From assembly GCA_902783905.1 (NCBI GenBank), contig CACZSP010000069.1, positions 1-8,092 of the forward strand: 8,092 nucleotides of DNA, read 5' to 3'. This document shows, piece after piece, positions 1 to 6,207 of the stretch (position 1 is its first letter; every line of letters starts with the position of its first letter). This DNA comes from an uncultured Ruminococcus sp. Lineage in GTDB: Bacteria > Bacillota > Clostridia > Oscillospirales > CAG-272. The notes beneath the pieces were generated by a model. That model was given only the letters and a program-made list of their open reading frames with translations. It made no database searches and had not been told where the DNA came from. A program made the translations under genes and the position numbers.

Positions 1-710
1 ACGATATCGGTAATGATAGACGTATCGAGAATATCCGGAATAAACCCGTCGCCGATGCCCTGGATCTGATGCAGACCCGGCTCGTCGCCCAGCAGCGCCG
101 AAACGTTCTTCGGCTCGACGGCGACTATCTTGCAGTCGGGATTTCTCTCGAGGATATACTGCGCCACGCCCTGAAGTGTGCCGCCGCTGCCGATGCCCGA
201 CACGTATACGTCAATCTTTTTCCCCAGCTGGCTGACAAGCTCGACCGCCGTCGTGCGGTAGTGAGTCAGGGGATTTGCCGGATTGCGGAACTGCTGAGGC
301 ATGAAATAATCGGGCGACGACGACGCTATCCGCTCCGCCTCCTCCACCGAACCGCCGATGCTGAGCTTCGGGTCGGTCAAAACGAGTTCGGCTCCGAGCG
401 CGCGGATGATCTTTTTGCGCTCCTCGCTCATGTTTTCCGGCATGACGATGATCACCCGGTACCCCTTACGGACGCCGCAAAGGGCGAGACCTATGCCGGT
501 ATTGCCCGACGTCGGCTCTATGATCGTCATTCCCGGCTTCAGCCGGCCGTCCCTCTCGGCTTCCTCTATCATTCCGAGAGCGATCCGGTCCTTTATACTG
601 CCTCCCGGATTGAGAAACTCTGCTTTGGCATACAGTTTGAGCCCGGTGGTCTGCTCAAGACTTAGGAGCGGCGTATTGCCGATCAGATCGAGAACGTTGT
701 CGTAATACAT
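1..710 (-). CDS. cysK: Cysteine synthase (O-acetylserine sulfhydrylase), 3' end cut by window edge
   Basis: PLP enzyme (fold type II) that makes L-cysteine from O-acetylserine and sulfide in the cytoplasm. I translated the minus strand from the ATG at 710: 236 codons are open to the left edge, out of the roughly 300 usual for the family. The N-terminus has the typical IGNTPL motif (residues 10-15). NPGGSIKDR (34-42) carries the PLP lysine K40, with Ile where many homologues have Val. EPTSGNTGIGLA starts at residue 65 (asparagine loop). QQFRNPANP and GIGSGGTLQGVAQ (phosphate-binding loop) follow further on. An AAAGGA ribosome site (719-724) lies 8 bases before the ATG. The gene starts 24 bases after the dehydrogenase stop, so it is probably co-transcribed and the last gene visible in the operon. 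No cysE is seen nearby. A relative using another beta-replacement substrate, such as O-phosphoserine or an OAS-type cystathionine synthase, is possible. The family call is very secure. Confidence 0.93.
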   Translation of the reverse strand, partial: MYYDNVLDLIGNTPLLSLEQTTGLKLYAKAEFLNPGGSIKDRIALGMIEEAERDGRLKPGMTIIEPTSGNTGIGLALCGVRKGYRVIIVMPENMSEERKKIIRALGAELVLTDPKLSIGGSVEEAERIASSSPDYFMPQQFRNPANPLTHYRTTAVELVSQLGKKIDVYVSGIGSGGTLQGVAQYILERNPDCKIVAVEPKNVSALLGDEPGLHQIQGIGDGFIPDILDTSIITDI

Positions 711-718
711 ATCGTTTA

Positions 719-724
719 TCCTTT
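719..724 (-). promoter_or_regulatory. Ribosome binding site of cysK
   Basis: AAAGGA on the minus strand, 8 bases upstream of the ATG at 710, in the 24-base gap after the dehydrogenase gene. It supports that start. No promoter is visible in the gap, which fits read-through from the upstream genes. Confidence 0.6.
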
Positions 725-734
725 CTCCGGCGTC

Positions 735-1532
735 TCAACCGCCGAGGATCTTTCTGATGATAAAAAATCTTAAGCGCTGCGGCAGCGCGTCAAACATAAC
801 AAGCAGCGGGTTGCGGTTTACCTGATACGCAAACCTCGGGCGGCGGGCGCGAAGTATCAAACAAACCTTTTTTGCGATCTTCGCGGGCGGCACTTTCCGC
901 GCCTCGACACGGTCGACGATCCTGCGGAAGCGGGCGGCGTTCGGCGAATAGAGCTCGGTTTTTTCGCAGAATTCGTCGAGCTGACGCGTCGATTCGGGAA
1001 TCATACCGGTGTCGACGGCTCCGGCCCGGATTACCGAGACGTTTATACCCGACAGCTGAAGCTCCATCCGGAGAGAATAGGCGTACCTGTCGAGCGCCGC
1101 CTTGGCGATCGCGTAGATCCCGGTAAAGGGCAGCGGATCGAGCACGGCAAGCTCGCTGGTTATCATAACGACCTTCGACCCCTTCGCGAGAAGCGGTCTG
1201 AACGTCCGGTTGACAAGATACGCGCCGCCGAGATTTATCCTGAATATCCGCTCGAAATCAGCGGGTTCGATCTCGATCAGAGAATCGAGCAGGTAAATTC
1301 CGGCGAAATGAATTATCGCGTACAATTCGTCCGTTTCGGCGCGCACCGCGTCGAACGCCGCCGCAACGCTTTCGGGCGACGCAAGGTCGGCAACGACAGG
1401 CAAAACGTTTTCGCTCGCTTCAGCCGGCACGCGGTCGAGGGCAAAAACGCGGTATCCGCTGTCAGCGAGAAACTTTACCGTCTCGCGCCCCATTCCCCCG
1501 GCGGCGCCGGTGACAAGAACGCAGCCGTTCAT
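735..1532 (-). CDS. Short-chain dehydrogenase/reductase (SDR), classical type
   Basis: 265-residue NAD(P)-dependent oxidoreductase of the classical SDR family, which interconverts alcohols and ketones. The Rossmann motif TGAAGGMG lies at residues 8-15. D33 at the end of the second strand suggests NAD(H) preference (inference). The usual NNAG is HFAG (75-78). The catalytic set is present: N100, S126 in MITSELA, and Y140/K144 in YAIAK. The C-terminus (about 213-265) carries PPAKIAKKV and then basic and hydrophobic helices ending FFIIRKILGG. Such tails occur in retinol- and hydroxysteroid-dehydrogenase-like SDRs acting on membrane-soluble substrates. Its ATG overlaps the stop of the upstream DUF1295 gene (ATGA, 1529-1532), so the two are translationally coupled and probably work on the same substrate. 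The SDR assignment is firm, but the substrate cannot be read from sequence. Confidence 0.9.
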   Translation of the reverse strand: MNGCVLVTGAAGGMGRETVKFLADSGYRVFALDRVPAEASENVLPVVADLASPESVAAAFDAVRAETDELYAIIHFAGIYLLDSLIEIEPADFERIFRINLGGAYLVNRTFRPLLAKGSKVVMITSELAVLDPLPFTGIYAIAKAALDRYAYSLRMELQLSGINVSVIRAGAVDTGMIPESTRQLDEFCEKTELYSPNAARFRRIVDRVEARKVPPAKIAKKVCLILRARRPRFAYQVNRNPLLVMFDALPQRLRFFIIRKILGG

Positions 1533-2503
1533 TGATCCGCACGGTACCTGCGCAAAGGCAGGTATTTAAACACTTTTTCGCGATAATCGGCGTATTTCGG
1601 GTATTTTTTCAGTGAAATCGATTCCCCCAGCGCCGAGCTTCCCATAAACAGCAGTATAAGAAGCAGCGGCCCCGTCATCGTAACGCTGAAGACTCCGAAC
1701 CGGACGGCTCCGGCGCCGAGAGTGAAGAAATACAGACTCATCCATATTCCCTGCTCTCCGAGATAGTTCGGATGCCGCATGAATCCCCAGGGCCCCGAAA
1801 TATTGAACCCCAGGTTATACGGCAACGGCAGCAACTCAAGAGAACCTCTCTCCGCAAGCAGTTTTTTCCTGGTTTTGTAGAATCTCCACTGGTATTCGTC
1901 CGCCACCGTTTCAAGAGCAAGGAACGCAACGGCAGACACGGCGGCGGCAACGTCCCACGCTCCGAGCGGCTCCGTTGATTCCATGCACGCCAGCGCCGGA
2001 AGGCAGATGGCAAGAACGAGCAGATTCTGGTATATGCTGATGAAAAACAGATCGAACGCCGACCAGGCGAGGGCGCTCCGGAACATGGGAAACCCACGGA
2101 CGATCTTCCAGCGGTAATCCTCGACTCCCGTCCAGAATCTGATGCTGTAAGCGCCTTTTCTCGCAAAATTGACGGTCAGCCGGATCCCCCAGACACTGAC
2201 TGTCAGCGCGAACAAGACAAGCCGGAGCTTCATACCTCCGCGCGCCGCCGTTATCCACGCGTAAGCGACCGGGAGTATGCTCCAGAGCTTGTCCATCTGC
2301 GAATAATTCTTCGTGATCTCGCCGACGGAAAAGCAGTAAAGAATACTGCAGCCGCAGACGACGGCAAGGATTTTCAGCGTCGACAGCTGATTTTGTGTCA
2401 TCGAACGGTCGCCGAGAACCGCGCAGCAGACCAGAAGCGCGACGACAGTCGCCGCCGACAGAACGGTCGCCGCCGTATTTTTGCTAAACGGTTTTCTTTT
2501 CAT
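1529..2503 (-). CDS. DUF1295 / steroid 5-alpha-reductase-type integral membrane protein
   Basis: 324-residue polytopic membrane protein of the DUF1295 family, related to the C-terminal domain of steroid 5-alpha-reductases and isoprenylcysteine methyltransferases. About eight hydrophobic segments are visible, roughly at residues 12-31, 44-62, 75-87, 92-112, 148-172, 184-201, 252-270 and 272-292. The family hallmark RHPNYLGE is at 243-250, preceded by GPWGFM and followed near the end by KYPKYADYREKVFKYLP. NYSQMDKLW (66-74) matches the conserved early loop. I chose the ATG at 2503, not the in-frame ATG at 2548. The 2503 start lies 1 base after the aminotransferase stop and has GGAG sites at 2508-2511 and 2514-2517, whereas the longer form would lie inside the upstream gene. 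Members reduce steroid or isoprenoid double bonds using NADPH, but many are uncharacterised. Coupling to the SDR suggests a two-step conversion of a lipophilic molecule (inference). Confidence 0.88.
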   Translation of the reverse strand: MKRKPFSKNTAATVLSAATVVALLVCCAVLGDRSMTQNQLSTLKILAVVCGCSILYCFSVGEITKNYSQMDKLWSILPVAYAWITAARGGMKLRLVLFALTVSVWGIRLTVNFARKGAYSIRFWTGVEDYRWKIVRGFPMFRSALAWSAFDLFFISIYQNLLVLAICLPALACMESTEPLGAWDVAAAVSAVAFLALETVADEYQWRFYKTRKKLLAERGSLELLPLPYNLGFNISGPWGFMRHPNYLGEQGIWMSLYFFTLGAGAVRFGVFSVTMTGPLLLILLFMGSSALGESISLKKYPKYADYREKVFKYLPLRRYRADQ

Positions 2504-2504
2504 T

Positions 2505-3347
2505 TCACTCCGTCTCCGTCTGCCTGTAAAAATCGGCGTATATCGCATCCTGCAGTCTGCGGAAGGTCGCGGGGTCCTTCATTCCTCTGTCGGTATGATC
2601 TACCTTCCCCACGCGACTGCAGAGTGACGTCGAACTGGTCGTGAAGATCTCGTCGGCGGCGCACATTTCCTCGAGGGTAAAAGGCCTTATCTCGACGGGT
2701 ATACCTTCTTCGGCACAGATCTCGATCATTCTCGCCCTCGAGATCCCCGGAAGGATCAGATTGTCTGTCGGAGGAGTAATCACTTTTCCAGCGGAAATGA
2801 TATGAACGTTTGAATGAGCCGCCTCGGTGACCCGTTCTCCCCGGTGAAAGACCGCCGTATCGCAGCCGGCGTCCTTCGCTGCCTGCTCGGCAAGACAGTT
2901 CGGCAGGAGATTCAGCGTTTTTATATTGCATAAATAATATCTTTCGTCTTCGACCGTTATCACCGACTGAATGCCTTCTCTGCCGGCGATCTTCCTCGGT
3001 CCCACGGTAAGCCAGAGATTTGCCGTCCCTCGCGGAAAGGCGTGGGATCTCGGGGCGGTCGCTCTCGTGACCTGAAGGTAAACGAGAAGATCGCCGTCGT
3101 CGGCCATTCCGATAAGATCGCCGACCAGCTTTTTCAGTTCGTCCTTTCAGACAGGCATTCCGATCCTGACAAGTGCCGCCGATCTGTACAGTCTGTCTAT
3201 ATGACGGTCAAGAAGATAAGGCCTGCGGCAGTGGGTCATCGCGACGTCGTAAACTCCGTCGCCGAAATAGCACACTCTGTCGTTCATCGGAACCGTCATC
3301 TCATCAAGCGGTCCGATCTTTCCGTTGTAATATCCGATCTCTTTCAC
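2505..3347 (-). pseudogene. dat: D-amino-acid aminotransferase (PLP fold type IV) interrupted by one in-frame TGA
   Basis: The reading frame is 281 codons, the usual length of bacterial D-amino-acid (D-alanine) transaminases, which exchange amino groups between D-amino acids and 2-oxoacids and supply D-Glu or D-Ala for peptidoglycan. It starts at GTG 3347, with GGAGG at 3359-3363 and an in-frame TGA 9 bases upstream. The first part has YFGDGVYDVA (substrate tyrosine) and HIDRLYRSA. Codon 67 (3147-3149) is TGA. After it the same frame continues with KDEL, then QVTRATAPRSHAFP (R and H that bind the substrate carboxylate in the family), NIKTLNLL (PLP lysine, about K143), VTEAAHSNV and TTSSTS. 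By alignment from memory, the TGA sits where homologues usually have Thr or Ser. Neither fragment (66 residues, or 200 from the ATG at 3107) should work alone, because the lysine is downstream of the stop. Options are a recent pseudogene, stop read-through, or a sequencing error. The family is certain; its functional state is not. Confidence 0.85.
2508..2517 (-). promoter_or_regulatory. Ribosome binding site deciding the DUF1295 start
   Basis: The minus strand reads GGAGACGGAG, a doubled GGAG with copies 10 and 4 bases before the ATG at 2503. It lies in the last codons of the aminotransferase, whose stop (2505-2507) is 1 base from the ATG. This arrangement implies translational coupling and favours 2503 over the in-frame ATG at 2548. 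Confidence 0.6.
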
Positions 3348-3465
3348 GGTTCGTCAAACCTCCAGTTTTCGCCGCGTTCAAGGCAATACCGCATTATTTC
3401 CCCGGCCGATTCGCGTTTTTCATGCCGAGGCAGGCGTCCAGGTAAATCTTCGCAAGTTCCAGGTT
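3344..3465 (-). pseudogene. C-terminal scrap of an unrecognised protein, frameshifted
   Basis: Two short minus-strand stretches in different frames look like one broken protein end. From 3465 to 3397 one frame reads NLELAKIYLDACLGMKNA and then stops at TAA 3394-3396. From 3409 another frame reads SAGEIMRYCLERGENWRFDEP and ends at a TGA (3344-3346) that overlaps the aminotransferase GTG by four bases (GTGA), a normal arrangement for an operon partner. A 1-base change near 3409-3412 would join them into one helical, charged peptide. No start or ribosome site is visible, and I do not recognise the family. This is inference from peptide character and the overlap; chance open reading cannot be excluded. 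Confidence 0.35.
3359..3363 (-). promoter_or_regulatory. Ribosome binding site for the GTG start of the aminotransferase
   Basis: GGAGG on the minus strand, 11 bases upstream of GTG 3347. It is the strongest Shine-Dalgarno match in the window. With the in-frame stop just upstream of the GTG, it fixes the start. The good site argues that the gene was recently functional. Confidence 0.6.
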
Positions 3466-3602
3466 TTATCCGAACAGTTTTTGAACGCTGCGGACACCGC
3501 TACGGCCGCGATTGCTATTACCGCTATGCAAACGAGGTGAAATGCGCCGAACATGGCCGGCTTTTCAACCTGATACTGAAAAAAGTGAATTAAATCAATC
3601 AT
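3420..3602 (-). pseudogene. N-terminal remnant of a YwaF-like membrane protein
   Basis: 60-codon frame from ATG 3602 to TGA 3420. The first ~50 residues resemble the start of the YwaF/TIGR02206 integral membrane family: HFFQYQVEKPAMFGAFHL, then a hydrophobic helix (about residues 24-40), then FKNCSDKTWNL. Family members have about 230 residues and several more helices. Here the frame leaves the family pattern near residue 50 and ends in RRFTWTPASA. No Shine-Dalgarno sequence is seen upstream. The likely reading is a gene start left after an internal deletion, its right part fused to unrelated sequence. Alternatively it could be a short single-helix membrane protein. The similarity call is from memory and moderate. 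Confidence 0.45.
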
Positions 3603-3629
3603 ACGGTTCGGATTGGATGAGCCGTAATA

Positions 3630-6203
3630 TCAAACGGCCGCGTCGGTGAGTTTCAGCCCCTTTATCCTGCGCAGCACGATCCAGTCTACGATCGCGGCGA
3701 AAACAATCGCTATCAGGGCGCCGAACCCCCATGCGACGAAACTTACGCTGCGGTCGAACTGAACGAACGACTGCTCCATGGAACGCAGTATGCTGTACCC
3801 CATAACCGCTCCGGCGCCGATCCCGACAATGATTCCGACGGCGGTCGTCGGGATAATCTCGCGCAGCAGATACGCGACGGTCTCCTTTTCGGAAAAACCG
3901 TTTATGAGCATAATCGCCATCTCGCGCTTCTTCTGCGTGAAGAACAGATCCGTCAGGTTCATAAGCACCACTCCGGCGAGCAGTCCCGCCATAAACGTCA
4001 GAAGCGCGACTATAGCGTCGATTATCGTAGAGGACGATCTGAACGAAGAGCGGTTTACCGGGCCGTAGGAGCTGATCTCCCACATCTCGTCGAGTTTTGC
4101 CGCGAGCGCCGTCTCGTCCGCGCCGTTCATATTCACCAGTATCATATTGCGTTCGAAGGGCTTGCCGAACGTTTCTTCGTAATACGCGGAGCTCATCGCA
4201 GCCGGAAGTCCGATATAGTTTTCGAACACGCCGGCAACGCGCACCGTAACGAGCTTGCCAAGACCGTCGGAAAGTTCGAATTCGCTCCCGGCGTCAAGGC
4301 CGTATACTTCGGCAAGCTTTCTCTGAATGAGTATGCCGTCTGCTTCGGTAAACGCCTCGCCCGTCTTGATATCCCGGAGATGAAACACTTTGTTGATTTC
4401 GGAAAGGTCTCCGCAGAAGAGGTCGGCAATCCCTGTATCGTCTATCTTCGTGACGAGCGTGGTCCGGTAAACGGCGGAGCTTTCGGCTCCGGCGTCGTCA
4501 AGAACCTGCAGCACGTCCTCCACAGCGTAATCGGGGCACTCGATCTCCCAGTCGTAGAGAGTGACCTGCCCGTACTGCTTTTCGACGCAGCCGGTCACGC
4601 CGTGACGAAGCGTGAATCCGTTGACGAGCAGCGCGCAGCACCCCGCCACGCTGACGACGGTAACGGCGATCCAGCGTATATCCGTTCTCACGTTGCGCAG
4701 TATCAGCCGGGAATATAGCGGGAGCATCCGCTTTTTCGCCCCGGACGAGCCCTTCTTCCCTTTCGGAGCCGGCGGCTGCATAAGCTGAGAAACCGGAGTC
4801 CTGACAAGCCTGCCGCAGGCGAGCCATACGGCTGCGGCCGAGAGCAGGACGCTGACGGCAATCACGACCGCCGTGATCCCCGGAGAAAACCTGGATCTCG
4901 TGATATCGACGCTGACGTACTTTCCGTATCCGCCGAGTGCGATTCCTTCGAGCACGAAGCGCGCAGCCAGCGCGCCGGCGATATCGCCGATCAGCGTGCC
5001 GCTCACTCCGTAAAGAAGATATTTTTGAAGTATTTCGCGCCCGTAAAAACCGAGTGCCTTTTCGGTTCCGATCAGCGTGCGCTGCTCGTCCACCATCTTG
5101 CTGACCGTCGCAAACACCACGAGCAGACTTATCACGATGAACATAAGCGCGAACGACGTCCGGAGACTTCCGATATTCTCGGCGCCGGCGAGCAGCTGAA
5201 CGAAGCTCGGGCTTCCCCTCTCGTCCAGCACGACCCAGCGCGACCTGGCCGTCTCTTCAACCGAGGCGCGCATACCGTCCAGACCGGCAAGCGACTCCTC
5301 GTACGACGAAATGCGGCTCTCGCAGTCTTCGATATCATCCTTTGAGGCGTTCGGATCTGCTTTCAGCTTCTCGAGATCGGCTCTCGCCTCGGCGAGAAAT
5401 TCCGTATAGTTCTTTTCGTATTCGTCGATTGTTGCGTACGCCTTTTCCTTTACCGCGGCGTCCCTTATCGGCGTGCGCTCCTTTGCCAGCGCTTCGATTT
5501 TCCCGATCATCCCGGCTGATATTGTCTTCGCACGTTCCGAGAAGCGATCGACTCCTTCCATCGGACCGACAAGTATCTCCGCCTTCATGCAGCATCCTTC
5601 GAGACTGTCGTGATCAAAGGCGGAAGCAACAACGATTACGTATCCGGTCTCTTCAAGGCTCTTGCTCAGGTGGTCGGGGTGTTCGACGATTCCGGTGACC
5701 GTCATCGGCTCCCAGAGGGCGAAATACTGCCCGAGGTCGTCGGTCATCTCGAAGTTCTCGATAACGTCGCCGACGCGCAGCTCCAGCGCCTCCGCAATAC
5801 GGCTTTCAACGGCGCACTCGGCAACGTTCTCCGGAAGTCTTCCCTCTTTTACAATCGGAACGTTGATTTTTTCTCCCGGAGTGATGAACGTCGCCTTCGC
5901 TTTTTTATCGCCGAAAAACAGGTTACACCCCGCCTGCCATACCGGCTCGACGGTCGTCACGTCGTCGAGTCCGCGCAGCGCGTCGAGGTCCCCGGGCGTC
6001 AGAAGAAGCGTCGAAATAACTTCGATATTCCGGAACTTCATCGCGTCGTAGTTTTCCGCGCAGTTCTCGCGCATCGAATCCGACGCGTAGCTGATGCTCA
6101 GAAATGACCCGGCGCCGAGCAAGGCGATCAGAACGACCGACAGATAAGAGACCTTCTGCTTCCATATATTCCGGAAGGCGTCCTTCCACTGTGTCTTTTT
6201 CAT
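3630..6203 (-). CDS. ABC transporter permease with two FtsX-type modules
   Basis: 857-residue membrane subunit of a LolCDE/MacB-type ABC system. Eight membrane segments are visible, at about residues 19-40, 350-370, 393-416, 442-465, 509-530, 727-752, 783-806 and 820-844: a duplicated one-plus-three FtsX arrangement. The first extracytoplasmic region (41-349) is large and contains a charged, probably coiled-coil stretch (about 245-315, rich in Glu, Lys and Ala). The second (531-726) is MacB-like. The family motif VDEQRTLIGTEKALGF (371-386) leads into TM3, and INGFSEKETVAYLLRE (767-782) is the equivalent in the second half. A basic linker (480-492) joins the halves. Its ATG is 4 bases after the stop of the GAF-ATPase gene, with a weak GGTGAG site at 6207-6212, so the two are coupled. 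The duplicated permease would need an ATPase dimer. The substrate is unknown; relatives move lipids, peptides or antibiotics, or act as mechanotransmitters. No MacA-like partner is present. Confidence 0.92.
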   Translation of the reverse strand: MKKTQWKDAFRNIWKQKVSYLSVVLIALLGAGSFLSISYASDSMRENCAENYDAMKFRNIEVISTLLLTPGDLDALRGLDDVTTVEPVWQAGCNLFFGDKKAKATFITPGEKINVPIVKEGRLPENVAECAVESRIAEALELRVGDVIENFEMTDDLGQYFALWEPMTVTGIVEHPDHLSKSLEETGYVIVVASAFDHDSLEGCCMKAEILVGPMEGVDRFSERAKTISAGMIGKIEALAKERTPIRDAAVKEKAYATIDEYEKNYTEFLAEARADLEKLKADPNASKDDIEDCESRISSYEESLAGLDGMRASVEETARSRWVVLDERGSPSFVQLLAGAENIGSLRTSFALMFIVISLLVVFATVSKMVDEQRTLIGTEKALGFYGREILQKYLLYGVSGTLIGDIAGALAARFVLEGIALGGYGKYVSVDITRSRFSPGITAVVIAVSVLLSAAAVWLACGRLVRTPVSQLMQPPAPKGKKGSSGAKKRMLPLYSRLILRNVRTDIRWIAVTVVSVAGCCALLVNGFTLRHGVTGCVEKQYGQVTLYDWEIECPDYAVEDVLQVLDDAGAESSAVYRTTLVTKIDDTGIADLFCGDLSEINKVFHLRDIKTGEAFTEADGILIQRKLAEVYGLDAGSEFELSDGLGKLVTVRVAGVFENYIGLPAAMSSAYYEETFGKPFERNMILVNMNGADETALAAKLDEMWEISSYGPVNRSSFRSSSTIIDAIVALLTFMAGLLAGVVLMNLTDLFFTQKKREMAIMLINGFSEKETVAYLLREIIPTTAVGIIVGIGAGAVMGYSILRSMEQSFVQFDRSVSFVAWGFGALIAIVFAAIVDWIVLRRIKGLKLTDAAV

Positions 6204-6207
6204 CGGC

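Noticed and set aside
69..665. Plus-strand frame of 198 codons opposite cysteine synthase
   Set aside because: It is a shadow of cysK. The minus strand carries the complete PLP-enzyme motifs, while the plus-strand peptide shows no domain.
2504..2548. Longer DUF1295 start at the in-frame ATG 2548
   Set aside because: It would lie inside the aminotransferase coding end and add a non-family basic peptide. The ATG at 2503 has GGAG sites and coupling geometry.
3147..3149. Selenocysteine codon in the aminotransferase
   Set aside because: The position normally holds Thr/Ser and is not catalytic, the family has no known selenoprotein members that I am aware of, and no obvious SECIS hairpin is seen by eye just downstream.
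3042..3593. Plus-strand frame of 183 codons opposite the aminotransferase and remnant region
   Set aside because: It is antisense to the clear aminotransferase sequence, with a composition rich in Arg and Ser and no recognisable fold or start signal. It happens to span the damaged region, but I see no evidence that it is coding.
3601..3623. Imperfect inverted repeat after the permease stop (ACGGTTC ... GAGCCGT) as a terminator
   Set aside because: The stem is 7 bp with one G-U pair on the plus strand and a C-A mismatch on the minus strand, which is the transcribed one. The loop is 9 bases and no T-run follows directly. Not a convincing terminator.
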